Of a stretch of 64,000 bases of DNA, positions 1 through 11,905 are shown in pieces. Origin of the DNA: Sipunculus nudus (Eukaryota; Annelida; Sipuncula; Golfingiida; Sipunculidae); NCBI GenBank assembly GCA_026874595.1, contig CM049318.1, positions 52,792,750 through 52,856,749 of the forward strand, read 5' to 3'. The first letter of the stretch is position 1; every line of letters starts with the position of its first letter. Made by a program: the position numbers and the translations under genes. The notes beneath the pieces are model-generated. The model was given only the letters and a program-made list of their open reading frames with translations, ran no database searches and had not been told where the DNA came from.

Positions 1-171
1 TACGGGTGAAAATAGTATAATAAATTCGGCAAAAATAAAAACCCCTCACACAGCCCTGCGAACACTGTATCAATCTTGTTACACCGCTAGCCTAGAAGTC
101 TACTGCTGGAATGTATGTTTATTACCTATAAAAACAGAGTACATGTGTGTGCATTTATTTTCGTATATATC

Positions 172-241
<70 letters not shown>
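172..241. repeat. (TA)n-(TG)n compound microsatellite
   Basis: About 12 TA steps run directly into about 22 TG steps. This is an ordinary animal-genome microsatellite. Confidence 0.95.
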
Positions 242-243
<2 letters not shown>

Positions 244-517
244 GAGCTCGTCTAACGATTTGGCCCATCTACCGATAGACCAGCCCAATATATAAGGGTC
301 CATTATTGGGCTCTCACAGTACTATAGCGCTTCAGAATCAATGCCAAGCAATATATGTATACTGCCGTAAAATATCTAGCAGCCATTCATGTACATTGTA
401 GATTTTTTGCTAAGCTGCTGTTCAATTATGTTCTTGTCTTGAATTGACTAACTTAATCATCGGCAAATACTTGAAGTTTACAGTTAACTTCAATCTAATT
501 TCCATAAAATATTTATA

Positions 518-706
518 CTAATGGTCACCACATATAATGTTTATCCCTTTCAGTGTACATCCATTGACTTTACGATTTATTTTTTTATTTGAAAAATAAG
601 AACACAACCGCATGACAGCATTGCTATTTAGCCTACACGCGTCTAGTTTACACATAATTCTATGATCTACTGTTTCGAAAGCTTTCTGCAAATCTAAAAG
701 TGCCAT
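518..706 (-). pseudogene. LINE reverse transcriptase fragment
   Basis: A 62-residue open stretch matches the start of the palm of non-LTR reverse transcriptases. It has an LLDLQKAFETVDH motif (motif A, with the first catalytic Asp and the KAF(D/E)TVDH signature), then the spaced SYFSNKK and VNG segments, and it ends at the ICGDH position where a GVPQG block would be expected. The YADD block and everything downstream are missing. The KAFDTVDH form suggests a CR1- or Jockey-like LINE. It is a dead fragment upstream of the host gene, and nothing else of the element is recognisable on either side. Confidence 0.8.
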
Positions 707-1859
707 ACCCGCGAAATCACCTTTATAAATTCTAATTTAATAGTATCTGAGCGCTATGTTAGACATGTATATTAGTAGATTGACCGGAATCCTGAAGGGA
801 GAATGTATATTTTATCTGGGTTAATTTTAAGTATGCCCAATCCACTGTTCTCAAAAGGACTGTAAGGTCTGTAATTTCCCTTTTCTACTTTCTGTTCTCA
901 TTACAGAGCGGAATGAACTTTGCCGATTTTCAGATGGAAAATGACAAGTAGTAATTGATAAATTTACAAGGTGGGTCTCTCTTTTTTTTTAATTTTAGAT
1001 GCTCCATCTTTGCCAATATAGGCCTAGCTTGAATATTATGTAATCCTGTTTTTGTTTTGTGTTTTTTTTTTTGCCTTTCATATTTCTTAATATTTTGCTG
1101 ATATACTCTTTATATGTGTGAAAAAAAGGTTTTCTACATCTTTTTCTCTGTAATGATATTTCACTTTTTCTTTATTAAATGCCCCTAGGCCCTGCATGAT
1201 GCCACAGGAAGTTGTTCTGCGAAATTAATAGAAACTACTGTAGTAAAAATTCATTGTAGCTTTCAGCTGCTTGCTGATTATCCAAGCATATCCCATCATC
1301 TATTTCTAGACCAATCTTTCCAGAATGTTTAATCTTTTCTGAGTAGCCCATTTATTAAAATGTGTTTGCTATCGCTTTGTTCTCATTAATCTCATGTAAG
1401 ATGTATGATAATTCTTTTATTGCTTGTTTTACCAAGTACATTAATATATAATAAATGGTAGAACGAAGTAGTAATTTTATATAATTACTGTAGTTTAACT
1501 TTAATAGAAGAATATGTCAAATGTGAACAAACTTAATGGATAAATATACTGGTCAGCTTAAAACTCGGTGAAACCATAGTCGTTTACGGGAGCCAGCCAA
1601 GAAACGACCGATAGTACCTGACATCTGTTGACTATTTTGCGAACTAAATATGGCCACAGTTTTTGTTTGGTAACTTTCACTATTCTCTTTAAGTATATCA
1701 AACAAAAATGCATTTTTCATTGTTTTAAAGATGTTACAAAAAGGATTGTTGTTCAGGTGACGCTCAGATTCTTTCTTTAAATGAAATCAAACTTTTGTGC
1801 CACCCCCCTCCCCTCCTTATCAATTATTAATGGATCTTTATGATTGGAGGTGAGAAAAA
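707..1859. other. Intergenic, no gene seen
   Basis: AT-rich sequence with several poly-T stretches. I found no coding segment, no tRNA-like fold and no clear terminal repeats. Confidence 0.6.
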
Positions 1860-1896
1860 TCGTTGTTTACGTTGGATTCCAAGATGGCGGACGATG
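1860..1896 (+). promoter_or_regulatory. Start-site region with YY1-like motif over the ATG
   Basis: The start codon at 1884 sits inside CAAGATGGCGGAC, which matches the YY1 consensus AAnATGGCG. In animals YY1 sites often overlap the initiator ATG of TATA-less genes, and no TATA box is visible just upstream. A pyrimidine-rich tract (CCCCCCTCCCCTCC, near 1803-1817) lies about 70 bp upstream. Promoter function is inferred from motif and position only. Confidence 0.5.
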
Positions 1897-1994
1897 ATGT
1901 TAATCTGATCATGAAAGATCTGCAAGATCATTTGCAAAAAGCAAATGTCAGGCTGAACAACTTGTCAAGTATAGCACAAAAAGGTGATGAGAAG
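1884..1994 (+). CDS. Ankyrin-repeat protein, coding exon 1
   Basis: First coding exon of the only host gene recovered here. It encodes 37 residues starting MADDDVNLIMKDLQDHL, an acidic start followed by an amphipathic helix. The ATG has a good context (AAGATGG) and the exon ends in phase 0 at a GTAAGC donor. Seven exons (1884-1994, 28343-28451, 30813-30878, 33589-33665, 34286-34344, 37012-37123, 39786-39929) join with matching phases into an uninterrupted protein of about 225 residues: helical N-terminus, two to three ankyrin repeats, and a low-complexity Ser/Asp-rich tail. Such proteins usually act as protein-binding adaptors. I do not recognise the orthologue, so no symbol is given. The start is chosen because it is the first in-frame ATG and overlaps the YY1-like site. 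Confidence 0.82.
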
Positions 1995-2674
1995 GTAAGC
2001 CTCGTCTTTGTAATTTGTCAGAGCCGAGAAATGTAGTATAAAGACCTGGCAGAGAAGAGATCACTGGGTTTCACAAAGTAACGACCCGAATGTACAATCA
2101 GTACCTACACTGGCTACAGGCTACAATACACAAATTGAGGCTTCAAGGGCCACGGTCAAGACACAACTTATGTAGGAAGAACTGTTCCACATATAACATA
2201 TCAGGCCAACACATCTTAATAGCTCCTCATGGTGTACTTACTAGCAATATTATTTACTATAGTCTATACATTATCCTTCTGTAATATATTCCTTCGGCTT
2301 CGGTACGAATATAGAATACGGGTGTGACTATTTTCGCGGGACATCCGGGACAGTCTGACACTGTCCAGGCCTCCCTGAATACTGTCCGGGACATAGCTGT
2401 ACCGCCCGGGTCACTAAAACACCATCCCAGACACCAGAATAAGCTTAAAAGTATTACTTAAATGCATACAGACCTTCCGGGACCGACCGGGCCTCCAGCA
2501 TACTGTCCGGGTCAACAAAAGCAGCCCTAAACAGACCTGGCTGTTGCGCACAAATGCACAATAACTAAATATACAACATTGCAAAACACTCAAAGATCAT
2601 GTGATTATATTCCACAGCTAGTTATTATTATATTTTAATATGAATATATCAGTTTAACGCCATGTTAATGATTA

Positions 2675-2700
2675 TATTATTATTATTATTAATCTATTGA

Positions 2701-2740
<40 letters not shown>

Positions 2741-2746
2741 GTTGTT
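2675..2746. repeat. (TTA)n microsatellite
   Basis: Nearly pure ATT/TTA trinucleotide run with one interruption, inside the 2320-3761 element. Confidence 0.9.
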
Positions 2747-3445
2747 AATCATATGCATTCTGAATATAATTCTTCCGCCCAGTATACCGTACGGGGCAAC
2801 AAAAACCAGCTCCGAACAGGCCTGAGATCAACCATGCACAATACTACATATTATAATATTAACACTCAAAAGATACTACGATTATATTTTTCATAAGAAT
2901 AAAATTGTTTGGTAGGCCTATATTGTCATGGTAATATCATGTTAATATTATCATAATTAGTAATCATATGTATTCAGAATGTAATTAAACCCGCCAATAT
3001 ACCGTCCGGGGCAACAGAACTAGCCCTGAAAAATTCTCACCTAGTCAAGGACGAATGTAGGGGAAAACTTGACCCTTTGATCACTAACCGCCTAGCTGCC
3101 ACTGATTGCTCCACCGAAACTCTGCACGCCTGTCAGTGTGACATAATTAATTAGCCAAGTGGTGTGATAAGGAGTTGTTATGCAATGCGTTGAATAGTTA
3201 TACCATCTTCCCGGTTTGACGGCTGTGGTCTATGGTGCTATCACTGATACATGCCGTGTGCTTATCCGTATTGTTGTAATCATATCCTGTCATTAATTAT
3301 ATTTGCAATACATAATGCTTTCAACAATACGCATATCAATAAAGGCCTAATCCTCATGGTTAACAAAGGCGACCCTCATAGATATGCGACATTCCTAGAT
3401 ATATTTAATTATATTCCATATTGATGATGTTGCTTATTTTTATAA

Positions 3446-3471
3446 AGAGACAGAGAGAGAGAGAGAGAGAG
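3446..3471. repeat. (GA)n microsatellite
   Basis: Short pure GA run inside the 2320-3761 element. Confidence 0.85.
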
Positions 3472-4114
3472 TTATAAATTCATTCTATCATTAATATAAT
3501 GTATGTAGTTGTTTGCACAATTGTGGGTGCGCATGGAAATTATAAGGTATCTTTTATGTCTCTTTAAACAGATAGAATCATAATTAAAAATAACCAAAAT
3601 CAATGTACAGTCGCTAATTAAAGCAATATTTCTTGGATCTGGTCAATAAAATCGTGTCTGTATGCATTTAATGATATTTTTAATCCAGTTCTGGTGTCCC
3701 GGGCGGTATTCAGGGAGTCCCAGACAGTGTCAGACGGTTCCGGACGGTAAATAGTCACACCATAGAATACCTCAAGCACATAAACCGACCAATATCACTA
3801 GCCCACCCTGTCTATTGCAAGAGATGTATGTATTTTGTAACACATACCGTGACTAATCACTCTCTATTTGTCCATTCCATCTCATTTTTCGATCATTTCT
3901 ACCCTGTATTCCTGCCCCTCCGTCTCTCCTAAACCAACGTCGCCATTTTGCCATAGGCTTCCCCTTCTTTCCCCATTACGTCATCAGGAATCACCATGTC
4001 ACACAACCTCATCCATTCACTATCTCGCTACACTTCACTTCATTCCTGTGCCATTTCTATATGATCTTTTCCTACTGATTCATTCATCTCTAATTCATCT
4101 ATTCCTTCCAAAAC

Positions 4115-4310
4115 GGGGGGGGGGGGGGGGGGGGTTTGGGGGGTGTCCCCCCAATTATTCCTCATAATTTCTCATTCATTATTATCAAACTAAATATTAC
4201 AGGGGGGTTTGGGGGGTGTCCCCCCAATTATTCCTCATAATTTCTCATTCATTATTATCATACTACATATTACAGGGGGGGTTCAGGGGGTCTCCCCCCC
4301 CCTCTTTTTT
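4115..4310 (-). repeat. 3' hairpin array of Merlin copy M1
   Basis: A 20-base G run leads into 2-3 tandem units of 73-74 bp (starts near 4134, 4207, 4281). Each opens with a G-run/C-run stem; the clearest is GGGGGGTGTCCCCCC. It lies just beyond the 3' end of the M1 transposase. Similar arrays sit in the same place next to M2 (6095-6290) and M3 (13040-13290), so it looks like part of the element's 3' untranslated or subterminal region. Confidence 0.7.
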
Positions 4311-4577
4311 ACACATTGTTCATTGCCTCTCACATATATTATTCTCTCATCTTTTCATCACACATTACTTCACTTACCTTATTTAAGTCTTCTTATCTAC
4401 ACTTAACTATTGTTCTTCATATTCATCAACAAAAATGGCAGCCATCTCTACCGCATTGCCCATTATATATTGCGGCAGAATCTGAAAGAACTGTTCAAAC
4501 AAAGATTGGTCCACATGTTTCTCGCGCCATAAAAAGATGCTTAGATAACCCTGTAAATGTTTTTGTTTTACACCAAA

Positions 4578-5617
4578 TCATGGCATAGTCCCACCTCGTT
4601 TTACCTTTTTCCTCATCCCCTCGATACAGTTCGTATGGCACCCTGTCTCAGGGTCTTTGAAATTCATGCTGTGGTTCACTGTCACATGCGTATATCCCAG
4701 GTCTTTCAATGAAGAATATGCCTTCCAGCAGTCTGAATAGATTACTGATCCAGCAGCTATATGTTTCTGGATAAGAGGAATAAGCGTATCTGCAGATCTA
4801 TCTTTCACCACAAACAGGAACACTTTCCGCTTATCCTCTCTCTCCCCCCAAAAACCCATCCCCCTTTCACCTGATGGCCCCGATGATACTTCCGTTTGGC
4901 AAATTTAGACTCATCGATCTCTACTATCACGTCTTGTCCTCCAATTTGTTCTCCTCTTGCGGATGCCCGAAATAAGCTTTCTTCACATACTTCCCGGCAA
5001 AAACTAGCCCAATCTACTACGGTGTTTGCACTGAAACCTGTTTCTTTCATAATATATTTGTTCAAATTTCCCCCACAACACAAAGAAGTCAGTTCCATTA
5101 TTTCCTCCAGAGTCAGTCGTGATAAACTAAACCAGCTTCCATGCCGTATAGACACACATACGTTGTGTTTGCTTGGAACGCGTCGAGAGCATCTCCAAGC
5201 ATAGCCATCGCTGCTGTCCGAGGTTGGCACAGCTACCAGCTTCATATTTTGCTGACAAGTTGGACATATTCTATGATCTTTCAATAATTTCGTGGTGGTT
5301 TCTTTGCACACTAAGATTTCTCTGACTAATATCTTGTAATTTATGTCCTGTAATGTAGTACTCTTGTCTGGTTTACGGCTGTAGCTACCCTCACTGTAAC
5401 AACATTCAGTATCCGCATCTTGCATTGTTTTATGGACTTTCAGTGTAGTTTGAGTAGACCTTACAGCTGTTTTTCTTTTCTTTACAGCCGGTTGGCCATC
5501 TCTGATGTAGTCATATCTGCATCGTTTAGACGGACTGCATATCTCACCGGATTGTTCCTCTATTATTTCTTCCAGTCGAGCACGAATGCTGCCTCCATGC
5601 CTGGACGCCATGATCAC
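4578..5617 (-). pseudogene. Merlin-type DDE transposase, copy M1
   Basis: The best-preserved of four copies. Reading from 5617 downward: a basic, NLS-like N-terminus (KKRKT near residue 46), a zinc-ribbon-like pair (CPTC at 118-121, then WRC with Cys at 143), the SIRHGSWFSLS segment, and the catalytic block with EIDESKFAKRKY (first Asp at residue 235) and KGGWVFGG. One frameshift near 4830 interrupts it. The second frame supplies YSDCWKAY (second Asp), the VNHSMNFKDPETG segment and NCIEG (third acidic residue, Glu). These are the hallmarks of IS1595/ISXO2-type DDE transposases, which in animals are the Merlin superfamily. All three acidic residues survive but the frame is broken. It lies in intron 1, antisense to the host gene. 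Confidence 0.87.
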
Positions 5618-6094
5618 ATTTGTTTACCTTAGTGATCTGTAGTTGTCCAGGCATTTCACTTTCACGAACTCTTACCATACCACGTCGGTAATGGTCACCT
5701 CACTCACAACGTCTTCTGTCCACTCATTTTCACAATAAAACAAAACTTAACTTTCATGATTGTCATGTATTTTATTTTTCATATTCATATATCATACATA
5801 CATATATATAATTACTAACATTGACATGACTAAAAAATTGTTATCTTCCCTCATATATATTTATGGCTTTTCTATATTACGAACTATGCATCTTCCACAT
5901 CAGGTCATTCATTTCAATATTTAATTCTACATTTCTACACGTTTTCATTTACATTATATTTCTTTTTATATCACATTGTTATCTTTTTCACTTTCATATC
6001 TATTTAGTACCTTCTCATACTGGGCCTACTACACATTTCTATGTCACACATATGAACTGACGATTTGGTATAGGGACGATTTCGCCCACTATGT

Positions 6095-6290
6095 GGGGTC
6101 TCCCCCTAATTAATCATCCACTGTCTTTATTATACCATTCCTACCTATATTCATTTACGTTGGGGATTGGGGGGGGGGGGTGAGGGGTCTCCCCCAATTA
6201 ATTATCCACTGTCTTTATTATACCTACAAACAATAAAATATGTTCTGGGGCGAGGGGGGGGGGGGGTCTGGCATATGTCCCCCCTTTTTA
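6095..6290 (-). repeat. 3' hairpin array of Merlin copy M2
   Basis: Two near-identical units of about 87 bp (GGGGTCTCCCCC plus AATTAATYATCCACTG, at about 6098 and 6184) and a degenerate third ending in G and C runs near 6250-6285. Position and design match the arrays beside M1 and M3, although the sequences between the hairpins differ. Confidence 0.65.
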
Positions 6291-6422
6291 TGATATATTT
6301 CCAATTTTTTTACTGTGTTAAAACATCATATTGAAGTATAATGCGCATCGGTATTTATTTAAAACTACTGACCTCTGTTGATATACCATGCAGGAACCCT
6401 CATCTTCTTGTTTGACCAATCA

Positions 6423-6912
6423 TTACGCAACGGAACATTTCAACATATATACAGTTCTATATACATCATGAACACTTATGTTTTTCTGGCAGAATTGACA
6501 AGTGCTGTTGCCGCACTTGCCATTGTATATTTTACTGGCCGAATCTGGAAAATTCATGAAAATGTTATGTCCACCGTATTTCAGTTTCCATATATGAACT
6601 GTGAGGTATCCTGGCAAATGATTTGATTTCACTCCAAATCGGGGCATATGTGCCCCATGTTTAGCCTTCTGCCACTGTCCCTCTATGGTGTTTGTATGAA
6701 CTCCCGTGACAGGATCCTTGAAAATCTTTGAATGATTGACTGCCCCATGTTTATATCCTAATTCCTCCAAACAATCATAACTCTTCCAACAATCTTAAAA
6801 GATGATGGATCCAACCTCTATGTGTTTTTGAATGATTGGGATTAAAGTATCTTTACTGCCGTCTGGTACTACCACCATGAACACTTTGGTTTTATCATCC
6901 CTTTCCCTTCCG
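6423..6912 (-). pseudogene. Merlin transposase M2, C-terminal half
   Basis: Starts abruptly at the VFGGRE block and continues through KVFMVVV, IPIIQKHIEVGSIIF, DCWKSY, AVNHSKIFKDPVTGVHTNTIEG and a conserved tail (YLTVHIWKLKYGG). A stop codon sits immediately before the second catalytic Asp (TAA where M1 has the Ser of YSDCW). The third catalytic Glu (TIEG) is intact. The missing N-terminal half lies 4 kb away at 10989-11905. The two halves meet at the same codon and are separated by the insertion at 6921-10988. Confidence 0.85.
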
Positions 6913-7604
6913 CCAAAAACTAGCGACAGCTTGTCACCCCAAACGTCTGTTTTAGATATACTGAAGACGATGGGGTGACAGTACAAGCTATTGGGTTCGC
7001 ATCAATTCTAGTATGTGCAGATGTGCACGCCATTTCTGACACTAATTTTTCATTTTCATCTACTTCTCGAGCTGTCATTTTCCTGAGTTAAGACAAAAAG
7101 TGACGTTATTCTGTTGGCGAAAATAATAATTATTACATCCACGGTTGACTTACGTGTATTCGTGCAGCAGTTTTTAATACCGAGGCTAGTTTTACTCGAA
7201 AAACTCGTCTCCACGTCTGTCAGCTATAGCTATTAGGGGATTCCCAAACGGCTATGTGTAAAACTCGGAAGTCGGAAGCAAGGATTTTTTAAAATAAAGC
7301 AATGATCGAAGCATAATTAAAATGCTACTACATCAATGGAAAGTACCATTTTATGTTTATTGATAGAATAAGGTTTTTTTCTATCATAATGCAAAAATCA
7401 AAGTTATCCATCCGAAGTTATAGACTATTTTTTTCTCGGAAATGCCCGGTTATGGTCCAGATGTGTAAAACTCGGAAGTCAGTATTAGCTAATGCACTGG
7501 TCATCATATCGTCAGCAAACGTGTTAAGCATTTTCAATTATTTCAATATGACATATATTTCATAAACTCAGTATGTTTTTTAACATTCATGATGCTGTTT
7601 TTTT

Positions 7605-8943
7605 AGCCCTCAGCCCTTAGGCTGATGGGCTATTGTCGTCACCCAAGCTGTCCGTCCGTCCGTCCATCCGTCCAGCGTCCGTTAACTTTTACCTTGTGAG
7701 CGGGATATCTTGAAAAGGATTCACCGTCAGAATTTTATTTCCTCGGTAAAGATGTATATCGACAAAATCTCGGTCAAGTTCGAAGATGGGTGACCTTGAC
7801 CCATTTTTCTACATTTTAGAGCTGATTATAGAAAAACACTTAGATGCTTATTACTCAGGAACCATTTGGTGGATTTTCACAAAACTTACTATGATTATTG
7901 GGACTGATAATCTGTACCTGCTTAACAAGTTTGGTGGCGCCACCTACAATTTCTGATTTTAAATGAATTTTTATCGGATTTTTCAACTTTGGGCTTGTGA
8001 GCGGGATATCTCTAAAAGGTTTCACCGTAGGAATTTTATTTTTTCGGTGAAGATGTATATTGACAAAATCTCGGTCAAGTTCAAAGATGGGTGACCTTGA
8101 CCTGCTTTTCAAGGTCACAGAGCTGATTATAGAAAAAACATTTAGAAGCTTATTTCTCAGGAACCATTGGGTGGATTTTCACAAAACTTCCTATGATTAT
8201 TGGGACTGATAATCTGTACCTGCTAAACAAGTTTGGTGGCGCCACCTACAATTTCTGATTTTTAATGAATTTTTATCGGATTTTTCAACTTTGGGCCTGT
8301 GAGCGGGATATCTCTAAAAGGTTTCACCGTAGGATTTTTATTTTTTCGGTGAAGATGTATATTGACAAAATCTCGGTCAAGTTCGAAGATTGGTGACCTT
8401 GACCTGCTTTTCAAGGTCACAGAGCTGATTATAGAAAAAACATTCAGAAGCTTATTTCTCAGGAACCATTGGGTGGATTTTTACAATACTTACTATGATC
8501 ATAGGGACTGATGGTCTGTAACTGCTGCACAAATTTGGGTGCGCCACCTGCAATTTCTGATTTTTAATGAATTTTTCTTGGATTTTTCAATTGTGGCCTT
8601 GTGAGCAGGATATCTCTAAAAGGATTCACAATAGGAATTTTATTTCTTTGGTGAAGATGCATATCAACAAAATCTCGGTCAAGTTCGAAGATGGGTGACC
8701 TTGACCTGCTTTTCAAGGTCACAGAGCTTACAATAGAATAAAACTTAGAAGCTTATTTTCAGGAAGCATTTGATGGATTGTTATGAGTCATGGTACATAC
8801 CTCTCCATTTTAAATTTATAACTGAGACATGTACAGATATACATCCATGTGAGAACAGATATTTAGTACTTGTTACTGTTACCACCTCTAAACACTGTTC
8901 TTTTGGCTGAGGGCTTTTGTCAGCTTCTGCTGATATTCTAGTT
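7605..8943 (+). mobile_element. Hairpin-capped VNTR element, type II (Helitron-like 3' end)
   Basis: It opens with a 27-base hairpin (AGCCCTCAGCC, loop CTTA, GGCTGATGGGCT) and a GTCC run, then holds about 300-bp tandem units. It closes with GGCTGAGGGCT (8905-8915), a perfect inverted copy of the opening 11 bases. A small 3' stem (TCAGC-TTCT-GCTGA) follows, ending TATTCTAG. A 3' stem shortly before CTRR (here CTAG) and no target duplication are features of Helitron-type elements. There is no open frame of note. Classification is inference. Confidence 0.68.
7696..8770 (+). repeat. About 302-bp tandem units with GGTGGCGCCACC
   Basis: Four units start at GTGAGCGGGATATC-like words (about 7696, 7995, 8299, 8601). 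Each carries AAATCTCGGTCAAGTTC, TGACCTTGACC and, in the first two, the perfect 12-bp palindrome GGTGGCGCCACC (7933-7944, 8235-8246). The third has a mutated form near 8537. Confidence 0.9.
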
Positions 8944-10988
8944 ATAATATATTATATTGATATTTTATTTCATTTCATTTGTAAAACAAGATTATATTAA
9001 CTCATCAATATTTTACGCTGTTACGTATTTTATGTTGGGGGAAAGTTCAGTAAATGTTTAAAAATAAATTGTTACATAGCAAATGTTATAGATATAACAC
9101 ATTCTGTTTAATTAAAAACCTGGTACCAGCAACTATTTAGTTCGGAGAGAAGGATGTCCGAAAGCGCACGGTACTACTGTATCGAGAATTCCGACTATAG
9201 TCCGGTTAATTTTGTTTTCTGAGGATAAAAATATAAGAATCAAATAAAAATAGTGAGTATACACGGAATATTCAGATAAAGATTTTTATAAGGATCAAAA
9301 TATATTGAATTTTCATATTTGTTCAACGTATGGGAAATATATAATCGTTTTTATTTTGAATGACATCGTTATTTATTACTATTTTTAATGCCGTGTTAGG
9401 GTTTATTATACCATATTTATTATTCAGTGGTGCATCCATAGAGGGCGCAAGCCCGTTCAGACGTAATATCTCTCATTTTATCGAGTTATTTTCCAATTAA
9501 TTCGTAATTAATTTTCCTTTCTTTTTCAGATTACTTTTTTATTCCCCAGCAATTTCATTATAATATTTTTTACTTTCCAATTCATAAGTTTGTGATTTAC
9601 TCCACTATGAGAGCACCCAAATATATACTAGTATATTGAGGAATCTCCCCCCTCCCCTCCCCATCGCATTACCGTGCGAGTCATGCACGGTCTCCCCACA
9701 GAGCTGAGCTCGGGGTGGGATCGACTGTGAAAAATCTCACGCCTCCTCGGCTGATACTCAGACTCGCGCACTGTGCTCTGGTGCCCGAGCTTGGGCGCTC
9801 ACAGATCACAAAAGTCGGTAAAATGCAAAGATTGTCATAAGATTTAAACATATTAATTATTTGACGACTACTACCTTTAAATAGTGACATTTTGCAAGTT
9901 ATAAATGTATAGACGCGCGTTTCATCATTGACATTAACATGTTACGAACTTTTGAATATTTGGACTTCCCAGTTTATACTGTAATTTTATAGAAATATAA
10001 ATATTAAAGCCCAACAACATCAGGTTTGAATATATTGTTCAAAAACATGTAGGAGAATAGTTGCGGAACAGAAAATCCTCATAATTATTTGTTTAAGTTG
10101 CCTCAAAATGTCCTCTTTACATTGCATATTTTAAAAATTAATCCCTTCCCATAACCTCCCCATGTAAATATAAATATCTTTAACAAAAACAAAGCTCTAG
10201 ATGGGGTGAAATATAATACGTGAGAATAAACCCACACATATGTATATAAATATATTAAATTAACAAATAAAAAAATTAAGAAGTTATAGTTTTTCGATTA
10301 TGTATCATGTATTGTATTATACACTCATTAAAAGCAGAATCATGCATAAGCAATTTTAATATATGCATGCAGCTATAATTATAATGAAACTGCATTTGGG
10401 CTGTGGCTCTTAACTGACCACAAGTTAACCAGTGCGTCTCTGTGACTTCCGAGTTATACACATTGGATCACATCCCAGCACTTCTGCCTGAAATCCGAGA
10501 TGGCTTCCGAGCACAAAATCATCCATAACTTTCAGATTAAAGAATGGATCACTATTCTTCACAGAATGATAATAAAGATCTTATTCTATCGGGGGAAAAA
10601 CAAAACGGTATTGAAGCGTTAGCATTTTGTACATGCTTTAAACTGCTTTATTTATAAGACATTCCTTGGCTTCCGGCTTCCGACTTACAAGTTTACATAC
10701 ACGACCGCGCCATGACACCTTTAGTTTTGAATGAGAAGTACCGCTTCACGTGAATCTATGCCACAGTGATGAAAGGAGGAAAAAATGTAATTATTTTTGT
10801 GTAACAACATTTCTTCTTCGATATTAAGCACATATAATACGACTTTATAAGCCTGTGATGCCAAATAATACCAGACAGTAAATATTTTGATCCGACCCTT
10901 AGAATGGGCGTTCTGTTGTGACTGCCATCATGACTCCAGGCCCTATCAGTTTATTTCCGAAGGCCTGAATGTCATGTTGTCATGGCTA

Positions 10989-11905
10989 GCCAAAAACCCA
11001 CCCGCCTTTTACACTTTGACCCAGATTGTACTTTCGCTTTGCAAACTTTGATTCCTCTATTTCGACGATCACATTGTCTCCTAGTATTTTAACACCATTG
11101 TTTGTTTCTTCACATATTTCGTGACAGAAACAGCTCCAGTCGACTACAGTTTTATTGCTACATTCTAGTTCATGTGTTATGTGGAGCTGAGAAGATCCCA
11201 TGCACCATTGGTATGTCATCTCCGTTATCTCCTCCAAAGTCATATTTGACAACGAAAACCAACTACCATGTCTGATAGACAACTTTATATCATGAGTTGG
11301 GTTTCTTTTCTGGCAACGCCATCTAACCATGTCACTTGTTTGAGCACTTGTTGCTGACACTTATTTCATTGCTAAACTTTATATCATGTCTTAAGTTGGG
11401 TTTCTTTTCTGGCAACGCCATCTAACCATATCACTTGTTTGAGCATTGTTGCTGACACTTATTTCATTGCTGATTTACATTTATGACAAGTACTATTCTT
11501 TTTGATTACAGTATTTTCCATTAACCAAGGGATTGTCCCTTCTTTATTTTTTAATATGTCTCCTGTCAGTTTCTTCCAGGTTATATTTTCTTCATTTGTC
11601 GTTGTCTCTTTTCTATTGTAACGACCCAACGCAAAAGTTGTCGTTTTTCCACTGCTAACCTGATTGATTGTATTACAACATTGGTGTGTGGCACCATCAT
11701 TACAACATATTGTCACTTGAATACAAGAATCTTTATTTTTTGGGTCAGTCATTTTACTGATGGAGGGCTCTGTAGATTTATATACACATCTTGTCGTGTT
11801 ACTCCCCCTCACCTGACAACTGCTCTTTGTTAACAGTCCCAGTATTTCCAACTCCCGAGGGAGCCTCCTTTCGCTGAGCTTTAACCTTCTTTTTTTCTGA
11901 TACAT
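10989..11905 (-). pseudogene. Merlin transposase M2, N-terminal half
   Basis: Contains a basic N-terminus, a zinc-ribbon-like CHKC then WRC pair, LSIRHGSWFSLS, and VEIEESKFAKRKY. The first catalytic Asp of the IDESKF motif is Glu here (IEE), so the protein would be inactive even if intact. The frame is also broken by a 99-bp imperfect tandem duplication (about 11281-11480) that doubles the zinc-ribbon/linker coding segment. It ends at KGGWVFG where the 4.07-kb element was inserted; the rest of the gene is at 6423-6912. Confidence 0.85.

Larger units (their letters stand above)
2320..3761. mobile_element. 1.44-kb non-autonomous DNA transposon with 9-bp TSD
   Basis: The ends are imperfect inverted repeats of about 75 bp. 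The left end begins GGGTGTGACTATTTTCGC and the right end, reverse-complemented, begins GGTGTGACTATTTACCG. Both then share GTCTGACACTGTC and CTCCCTGAATAC. The insert is flanked by ATAGAATAC on both sides (2311-2319 and 3762-3770), a perfect 9-bp target duplication. Inside, a TACCGTCCGGGGCAACA-like segment recurs near 2490, 2780 and 2995. No coding capacity. A 9-bp duplication fits the Mutator-like or Merlin superfamilies, and I cannot choose between them. Confidence 0.88.
6921..10988. mobile_element. 4.07-kb element inserted into Merlin M2 (9-bp TSD)
   Basis: GCCAAAAAC occurs at 6912-6920 and 10989-10997. Removing one copy and the intervening DNA restores the transposase WVFGG codons found in M1, so this is a real insertion with a 9-bp target duplication. 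The outermost bases match only weakly (TAGC at both ends). Deeper in, two pairs of inverted motifs face each other: TGTAAAACTCGGAAGTC at 7257 and 7463, and their reverse complements at 10443-10459 and 10664-10697. No transposase is visible; at 7605-8943 it carries a nested hairpin/VNTR element. The TSD length suggests a Mutator-like or related element. Confidence 0.82.

Noticed and set aside
3868-4167. A 99-residue frame ending in poly-Gly
   Set aside because: The Gly run is the poly-G tract of the M1 3' array.
9681-9890. A GC-richer patch with a 69-residue frame, possibly a SINE
   Set aside because: I could not find A/B-box order, a tail or a second copy, so it stays unassigned inside the 4.07-kb insertion.
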